From: Haematobia irritans
Lineage: Eukaryota > Arthropoda > Insecta > Diptera > Muscidae
Direction: 5' to 3'
Assembly: GCF_050003625.1 (NCBI RefSeq)
Contig: NC_134400.1
Location: 222,868,085-222,932,084 of the forward strand
Length of the DNA: 64,000 bases
The notes under the pieces were generated by a model, which was given only the letters and a program-made list of their open reading frames with translations, ran no database searches and was not told where the DNA came from. How positions within the stretch are numbered: the first letter of the stretch is position 1; every line of letters begins with the position of its first letter. A program made the position numbers and the translations under genes. Of this stretch, positions 26,401-35,400 are shown in pieces.

Positions 26401-29400
26401 ATAATAATAAAAAAAACAACAACGTGCGTGAGCGGTGTTTGCAGCTGTTAACTCGTAATACACCCGAGTTTTTCCGTCGATATGTGACAATGGATGAAAC
26501 ATGGCTCCATCACTACACTCCTGAGTCCAATCGACAGTCGACTGAGTGGACAGCGACCGGTGAACCGTCTCCGAAGCGTGGAAAGACTCAAAAATCTGCT
26601 GGCAAAGTAATGGCCTCTGTTTTTTGGGATGCGCATGGAATAATTTTTATCGATTATCTTGAGAAGGGAAAACCATTAACAGTGACTATTATATGGCATT
26701 ATTGGAGCGTTTGAGGGTCGAAATCGCGGCAAAACGGCCCCATATGAAGAAGAAACAAGTATATACGGCCGTAAGTTCGGCCAGGCCGAATCTTATGTAC
26801 CCTCCACCATGGATTGCGTACACTCAAAAAAAAGTGAACTCTCTATTTCACTAAAGCCAATTTAACTTTATTTTAGTTCATGGAATTATTATGTTTAGAG
26901 AAAGTTTTCTTTATTCTAATAATTTTTTGTGTACGTTAGTTAAATTAACTAAACCCGACGAAAAAAATATACTCCAATGAAGCATAAAGATGAACTAAAT
27001 TCGTGTCTTGCTCAAAATAGTTCAGAATTTCTTTAAATTTGTAAATTTTACCAAAAAATGCGCCCATCATAAACTTCGTATGTCACTAAAGCCATTCTTG
27101 CAATTTTCAACTCCAATTTTTTCCTTCAAACTACAAAATTTTCTTTAACAAGTGAAAAAACTTAGTTATGTCTAATAAATTTTCCTGAATTTATCGAAAA
27201 ATATGTACTTATTTTTATGACATTGGCTTGATGCGAACGTTTGTAATACTGTTTAGTTAAAATTTTCTACAAATATTCAAAATTTTCTAAAATTAACCGA
27301 AAGTTTTCTTCCTGGTGGGTTCACTGTTTTTTCAGTGTAGAAACTTCTACGAAAGACTGTCATCCACAAATTTCAACTCACATGGTTGTTAAATATCATA
27401 TGCTACCATCACGTACCAAATTTCAACCAGATCGGATGAATTTTGCTTCTCCAAAAGACAATGGAGGTCAAATCTGGGGATCGGTTTATATGGGAGCTAT
27501 ATATTATTATGGACTGATAGGAACCAATTCCTGCATGGTTATTGGATACCATATACTAACACCACGTACCAACTTTCAACCGAATGGGAAGAATTTTGCT
27601 CTTCCAAGGTGCTCCGGAGGTCAAATCTGGGGATCGGTTTATATGGGGCCTATATATAATTATGGACCGATATCGACCAATTTTTGCATGGGTGTTTGAG
27701 GCCATATATTAACATCACGTACCAAATTTCAACTGAATCAGATGAATTTTGTTCTTCTAAGAGGCTCCAAATCTGGTGATTGGTTTATATGGGGGGCTAT
27801 ATATAATTATGGACCGGTATGGACCAATTTTTGCATGGTTGTTAGAGACCATATACTAACACCATGTACCAAATTCCAGCCGGATCGAATGAAATTTGCT
27901 TCTCTTAAAGGCTCCGCAAGCCAAATCGGGGGATCGGTTTATATGGGGGCTATATATAATTATGGACCGATGTGAACCAATTTTTGCATGGTTGTTGGAG
28001 ACCCTATACTAACACCATGTACCAAATTTCAGCCGGATCGGATGAAATTTGCTTCTCTTAAAGGCTCCGCAAGCCAAATCGGGTGATCGGTTTATATGGG
28101 GGCTATATATAACTATAGACCGATATGGACCAATTTTTGCATGGTTGTTAGAGACCCTATGCTAACACCATGAACCAAATTTCAGCCGGATCGGATGAAA
28201 TGTGCTTCTCTTAGAGAATCCGCAAGCCAAATCGGGGGATCGGTTTATATGGGGGCTATATATAATTATGGACCGATATGGATCAATTTTTGCATGGTTG
28301 TTAGACACCATATACTAACTTCATGTACCAAATTTCAGCCGGATCGGATGAAATTTACTTCTCTTAGAGGCCTCGCAAGCCAAATTTGGGGGTCCGTTTA
28401 TATGGGGGCTATACATAAAAGTGGACCGATATGGGCCATTTGCAATACCATCCGACCTACATCAATAACAACTACTTGTGCCAAGTTTCAAGTCGATAGC
28501 TGGTTTCATTCGGAAGTTAGCGTGATTTCAACAGACGGACGGACGGACATGCTCAGATCGACTCAGAATTTCACCACGACCCAGAATATATATACTTTAT
28601 GGGGTCTTAGAGCAATATTTCGATGTGTTACAAACGGAATGACAAAGTTAATATACCCCCCCATCCTATGGTGGAGGGTATAAAAAGTGTTGTTCCACCA
28701 AGACAACGCACCGTGCCACAAATCATTGAGAACGATGGCAGAAATTCATGAATTGGGCTTCGAATTGCTTCCCCACCCACCGTATTCTCCAGATCTGGCC
28801 CCCAGCGACTTTTTCTTGTTCTCAGACCTCAAAAGGATGCTCGCAGCGAAAAAATTTGACTGCAATGAAGAGGTCATCGCCGAAACTGAGGCCTATTTTG
28901 AGGCAAAACCGAAGGAGTACTACCAATATGGTATCAAAAAATTGGACGGTCGTTATAATCGTTGTATCGCCCTTGAAGGGAACTAGTTGAATAATAAAAA
29001 CGAATTTTGCCAACTTGTTTTTGGGCAATTTCCCGTGAAGTTTTCTGAAAATTTTGCATAAAAGAGGTATAATTTTATACTTTTTTATGGATTTATTTAG
29101 CGGCTAAACTCGAACTATCCACCTTTACACGCACAGAAAAAACATGTTTGGACATGATTGCAGCATCGATTTAATGCTTATATAGAGCATGTAATTGTCG
29201 CGAAACCCATACATTTTATCTTTGTGAAAATAATTTTCTAGCCGAGAAAAATGTATGCTGGCAATAAGCATTTAAATGGTTCTCAAATGTCTCAAACATG
29301 TTCTATAATTTAAATGATAGAATTTGAGACCATTACATGTTCATGAAAATCATGTACCTGACCATTCAATTTTTTTTTGCCATTTTTGTAGGGGAAAATT

Positions 29401-32400
29401 TTTTTTTTCTAGGTTACGTACAGATATGTCTAGGACCATTACAGGGTCATAAAAACCATGTACATTTTTTTCATGACCATTTAATTTTTCAACTTTTTTG
29501 CAGCAGAAAAGAATTTTATAAAAACATTGAGCAGGTACACACGATTTTCATTTTGCGAGTCAGTCGTGTGTTGCTTGTTGCTTGGAATGGACGGAGGATA
29601 CGGAATTACTTGGTTTTGTGTTAATTTATTTACAATTTTATTTTTTTAGAACCATGTTCACTGAGCCAACATTATTGCAGGTGAAAATGTTACATGGTCG
29701 CCGCAAAAATAGCTCCTATCATATTATTTTGCTCTTCGAATATGATTGTGACAATCATCTTTCTTCTCGGCGTGTTTCAAGAGAATGCAGTCTGCCAATT
29801 TTATGCGAAGTATAAGCAGAATTACAGCATTAAAACAAATATAGAGCCTCACTTAATAAAAGCAAAAAACTTATATCACTTTAATAAGTGTTGCAGTTCT
29901 TTTATTACTTCCAAATTTTGAATCGTTTTTGCTGGGTACTCATCACGTATTGATATGTACCTTTACTAGAGGTAGCTATTAAGAGACCAAGAAATATCAA
30001 AACTTATTTGGGTTAGCGCCGATCGGCGCTGTTTAAGTAGTCGTTTCTCTTATCCACTACTATTTGTCTCCTCATACACTGACTCATACACTAAATACTA
30101 CACAACACAAAGAAAACATACTTTCCTCCGGAATGACATTTTGGACAAAGGAAATTTATCTTTCTTATAAAGTATTTTCTTTAAGAGAAAATAAACATGA
30201 CTTTGTGACAATTGACTTAACAATTGTCTCTGATCGTTTGTATTTAAAAAATATTTTTGTACAAAAGAAAACTTTGCTTATCTAAAATTTCGATCGTGAG
30301 AAAAGAAATCTCTTCTTTCAGTGCACTGAAGTATTTGCCGGGCAAATACATTTGCGTAGGTCTTTAACTAAAAGGACTTCTATCCAATAAGAATGGCTAT
30401 CTGAACCTTTTATTTAGCGATCATGGGCGATTAGATGCTCTCTATCTAACATATTTGCGAGGTTGCCTACAATAAACGTAACATAATGGGAATGTTTACC
30501 CATTGTCAGAGCTGATAGTCATCAGGGATCTGTGCTCTCTCAACGACAGAAATTTGGACTTGAGATTTCAACATTAAGGACATCTGCATGTGTTTTACTT
30601 TCAACAGGCATTCATCTCGCATGTCACTTCTCATATGGAAAACAGACTATGCTGCCTGTTTGCACCATTCCCATGGCATCTTGATGTCAGCTTGAATGAC
30701 AATGAAAATTTCACTCGTCGAGAAAATAAAAGAACACAAATAGGGCTCACCTCAGCTGATATGAAAAGAACACCTTCGTCAGTATACTTTGCCATTGGCT
30801 TTAAGTAAATAAGTGTTTGTAGTTATACAAACACCTGAAGGATATACAGATGTGCTCAAGATGACAAAGATAGCTGAAGAACAGGAAACGGAAACAGCTA
30901 ACAAGACCACCAAAATACCAAGTCGTAACATATGTTACAAGAGAAAGCTCTTCTAGACAGTTAAAGACATGGGGATAGATTAGAAGGTTAACACATATTT
31001 GCGCTGCTTTCAACCACAAATACCAACATGGGCCTCATGGGAGAGATATAATATCTATACAACCGTACACTCATAAAAACACCAGGTAAACAAACGCCCT
31101 TACATATATGAATATTTCATAAGGCAAATATTTACCGTAATACCCGTGAGCTAGAAATTTGTGCAAATTATTTCTGAAATTGCAAATCCCATCAAATCTT
31201 GTAGATTAGGTTATGTCGGGACGTAAAGCCACGAGATTAAGTATTCCAATAAGGACCAAAAAGATTGTGGTGGATGGATTTACGTATTCGCATAGATATT
31301 CACATATCCAGCATTATTCATATTCTGTTTCGCTGGCATATTTAACCTCGAACAGTTTTTTTCTTTTTGCTGCTTTCGAGTTGATAGCAATTTGACATGC
31401 ATATGGGATGATGCAACCATCATCCATAACTCATTGCCCGAGATGACCATCAATTACAGCTTCTTCTCTTTTTTCCATTTCATTCGCAATCGATTACAAT
31501 CAATTACAACTGGAGGCAATCAATTGAGTGACAATTCTGGCATTTATCTGAATGTTGGAGAAGTTTTTCTGTGAATTTTCAAGCTTACATTAGGATGTTT
31601 GTTACACCAATCTGAATCTGAATGGATTCCACAGTGAAAACAACATTGATCTAATATGTATACTAATTTTTAGGACATAAAATCTATGACAAAATTTCTT
31701 TATAATAATGATATATTAATTGAAAGAGTCCAAGTTTAAAAATGCTCGCGCCCACCTTTAAAGTTTGTATGCCATTGAAATAAAGGCAATTCTCTTTAAA
31801 CGACAAGTGGGTAAAAAAGAAACTCGGACGGGCCGACTATATCATACCACCCCTACTGAATTAGTAAATCTACACAGAAAAAAATATAACCAAAATATTT
31901 CCAATTAAAAAGTTATTTGAAGCTGAAAACTTTTTTAATTAAAAAATTAATTCATATAATAAACTTTTTAATTAAACTGGAAACATTAAGTCAACTAGAT
32001 CAATGATTGAACATTTTTAGATGTTTAATTAAAAAAATAATTAATACAATTATTTTTTTAATCAAATTCGCAAGACTGAGTCAGTTAAAATAATTATTGA
32101 TGTTTTTTTTTTTTAATTTTAATAAAAAGTTTTTTTTTTTTTTTAACCAAAACAAACACAAAGTCAATTAAAAAAGTTGTTGAAAATAGTTAAGCCTGTA
32201 TTTACAAAAATTAATTGATACACCCGTGGGGATCTAATCAGATATGTTTAGATCTTAAAATTGCCTTCTTTATATAAGCAGATACCATATACCCACATAG
32301 GATGAGATATAATTTGATATAAATGTATATAATTCCATATATATTATATATAGGGATAGATATATCAATATCCAAGATATGAGATCTAGGCCACTATTGA

Positions 32401-35400
32401 GATCTGATCAGATTTCCTTAGTAATTAGATACGATTAGACCTTACTATTTTTCGGATCTACTCATATCTAATTTTATCAAATTAGACATCTCAATGTCTA
32501 ATCCTTTTTTTAATCAAACTTAGAGCACAAAGTTAGTAAAAACAAGTAAGGAAACTCTAAAGTCGGGCGGGGCCGACAATGTTATACCCTGCACCACTTT
32601 GTAGATCTAAATTTTCGATACCATACCACATCCGTCAAATGTGTTGGGGGCTATATATAAAGGTTTGTCCCAAATACATACATTTAAATATCACTTGATT
32701 TGTGCAGAATTCGATAGACTTTTACAAAATCTATAGACTCAAAATTTAAGTTGGCTAATGCACTAGTGTGGAACAAAATTTTTGTAAAAAAAAAAATATA
32801 GGAAACATTTAAATCTGAAGCAATTTTAAGGAAACTTCGCAAAAGTTTATTTATGATTTATCGCTCGATATATATGTATTAGAAGTTTAGTAAAATTAGA
32901 GTCATTTTTACAACTTTTCGACTAAGCAGTGGCGATTTTACAAGGAAAATTTTGGTATTTTGACCATTTTTGTCGAAATCAGAAAAACATATATATGGGA
33001 GCTAAATCTAAATCTGAACCGATGCCAACCAAATTTGGCACGCATTGCTACAATACCAATTCTACTCCCTGTGCAAATTTTCAACTAAATCGGAGTTAAA
33101 AATTGGCCTCTGTGGTCATATGAGTGTAAATCGGGCGAATGCTATATATAGGAGATATATCTAAATCTAAACCGATTTCAACCAAATTTGGCACGCATAG
33201 TTAAAAATTGGACTCTGTGGTCATATGAGTGTAAATCGGGCGAAAGCTATATATACACACAAAAAAATTTTTTTTCGGATTCAATCACGAAATAAATTGA
33301 TCCAATTAATTTTTAATTGAAATGTCTTCAATCACAGAAATGATAGTATCAGTTAAAAAATTAATTGAAGGTCAATTTAAAAGTTAATTGATCCAATTAA
33401 AAAATTAATTGATACTATTATTTTTGTGATTGATTTGTGTTTCAATTAAAAAATTTTTTGAATCAATTAAATTTTTAATTGAATATTTTTTAAAACTCAA
33501 TTAAAATTTTAATTGGAAAAATTTTCGTAAAATTTTTTTGTGTGTAGGAGATACATCTAAATCTGAACCGATTCCAACCAAATTTGGCGCTCATAGCTAC
33601 AATACTAATTCTACTCCCTGTGCAAAATTTCAACTAAATCGAAGCAAAAAATTGGCCTCTGTGGTCATATGAGTGTAAATCGGGCGAAAGCTATATATAG
33701 GAGATATATCTAAATCTGGACCGATTTCAACCAAATTTGGCACGCATAGCAATAATGTTAAGTTTACTCCCTGTGCAAAATTTAAACTAAATCGGAGCAA
33801 AAAATTGGCCTCTGTGGCCATATAAGTGTAAATCGGGCGAACGATATATATGGGAGCTATATCTAAATCTGAACCAATTTCCATAAAATTTGGCTCACTT
33901 GACTACACTACCAATTGTACTCCTAGTGCAAAATTTCAACAAAATTGGGGTAAAACTCTGGATTCTGGGACCGTATTAGTCCATATCAGGCGAATAATAT
34001 ATATGGGAGCTATATCTAAATCTGAACCGATTTCAATAAAATTTGACACGCTTGACTATAGTACTAATTGTTCTTCTTGTGTAAAATTTGAAGCAAATTA
34101 GGGTAAAACTCTGCGTTCTGGTGCCATAGAAGTCCACATCGGGCGAAATATATGTATGGGAGCTTTATCTAAATCTGGACCGATTTCTTCCAAAATCAAT
34201 AGAGTTCTATTCTGAGTCAAAAGACATACTTGTGACAAATTTGAAGTCAATTGGACTAAAACTGCGACCTAGACTTTGGTTACAAAAATGTGTTCACGGA
34301 CAGACGGGCATGGCTATATCAACTCAGGAGCCCACCCTGAGCATTTTTGCCAAAGACACCATGTGTCTATCTCGTCTCCTTCTGGGTGTTGCAAACATAT
34401 GCACTAACTTATAATACCCTATTCCACAGTGTGGCGCAGGGTATAATAAAAACAAATAAATAAAGTTAATCCTTTTTTCGACGATAAAAAAAAAGTTTTT
34501 TCATAAAGATCAAAACATTTTAGGTTGTGACCATGTTCTTTTAACTAGAAGAAAAACATTTTTAATGAATACCATAACATTTTAAATCATGACCATTGTC
34601 TTTTGATTCAAACAAAATTCTTTTTATCAATATAATAACATTTTAGATAAGGACAATTATATTTTTCGTAGAACCATGTTCACTGAGCCAACATGGTTAC
34701 AGGTTAAAATGTTACATGGTCGCCGCAAAAATAGCTCCTATCATATTATTTTGCTCTTCGAATATGATTGTGACAATCATAAACCGATCCCCATAAAAAC
34801 CGATCCCCCGATTTGGCTTGCGGAGCCTCTAAGAAAAGCAAATTTCATCCGATCCGGCTGAAATTTGGTACATGGTGTTAGTATATGGTCTCTAACAACC
34901 CTGCAAAAATTGGTTCACATCGGTCCTTAATTATATATAGCCCCCATATAAACCGATCCCCCGATTTGGCTTTCGGAGCCTCTAAGAGAAGCAAATTTCA
35001 TCCGATCCGGCTGAAATTTGGTACATGGTGTTAATATATGGTCTTTAACAACTATGCAAAAATTGATCCACATGGGTCCATAATTATATATAGCCCCCGT
35101 ATAAACCGATCCCCCGATTTGGCTGGCGGAGCCTCTAAGAGAAGCAAATTTCATCCGATCCGGCTGAAATTTGGTATATGGTGTTAGTATACGGTCTCTA
35201 ACAACTATGCAAAAATTGGTCCACATCGGTCCATAATTATATATAGCCCCCATATAAACCGATCACCAGATTTGACCTCCGGAGCCTCTTGGAAGACCAA
35301 AATTCATCTGATTCAGTTGAAATTTGGTGCGTGGTGTAAGTATATGGCCTCAAATACCCATGCAAAAATTAGTCGAAATCGGTCAATAATTATATATAGC

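Larger units (their letters stand above)
25901..28986 (+). pseudogene. Himar1-like mariner transposase, broken in several places
   Basis: This is the relic of a DD34D transposase. The recognisable N-terminus ([20 protein letters not shown]) lies one base out of frame with the ATG at 25901. The DNA-binding half ends at ELTFDKK (about 26290). About 120 bp of foreign, AATAATAAT-ending sequence interrupts it up to about 26410. The catalytic domain resumes with [20 protein letters not shown] and shifts frame after DYLEKGK. The F2 element splits the gene at 26754, and the last part ([29 protein letters not shown]) follows at 28687-28986. Confidence 0.92.
25727..29012 (+). mobile_element. Himar1-like mariner, copy 1, split by nested insertions
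   Basis: The left end ACAGGTTAGCTGATAAGTCC follows a TA and matches the Himar1 terminal repeat. The element runs to 26753, is interrupted by an F2 element (26754-28684), and resumes to about 29010, where similarity stops just after the transposase stop. The right terminal repeat is missing, so this copy is immobile. Confidence 0.92.
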
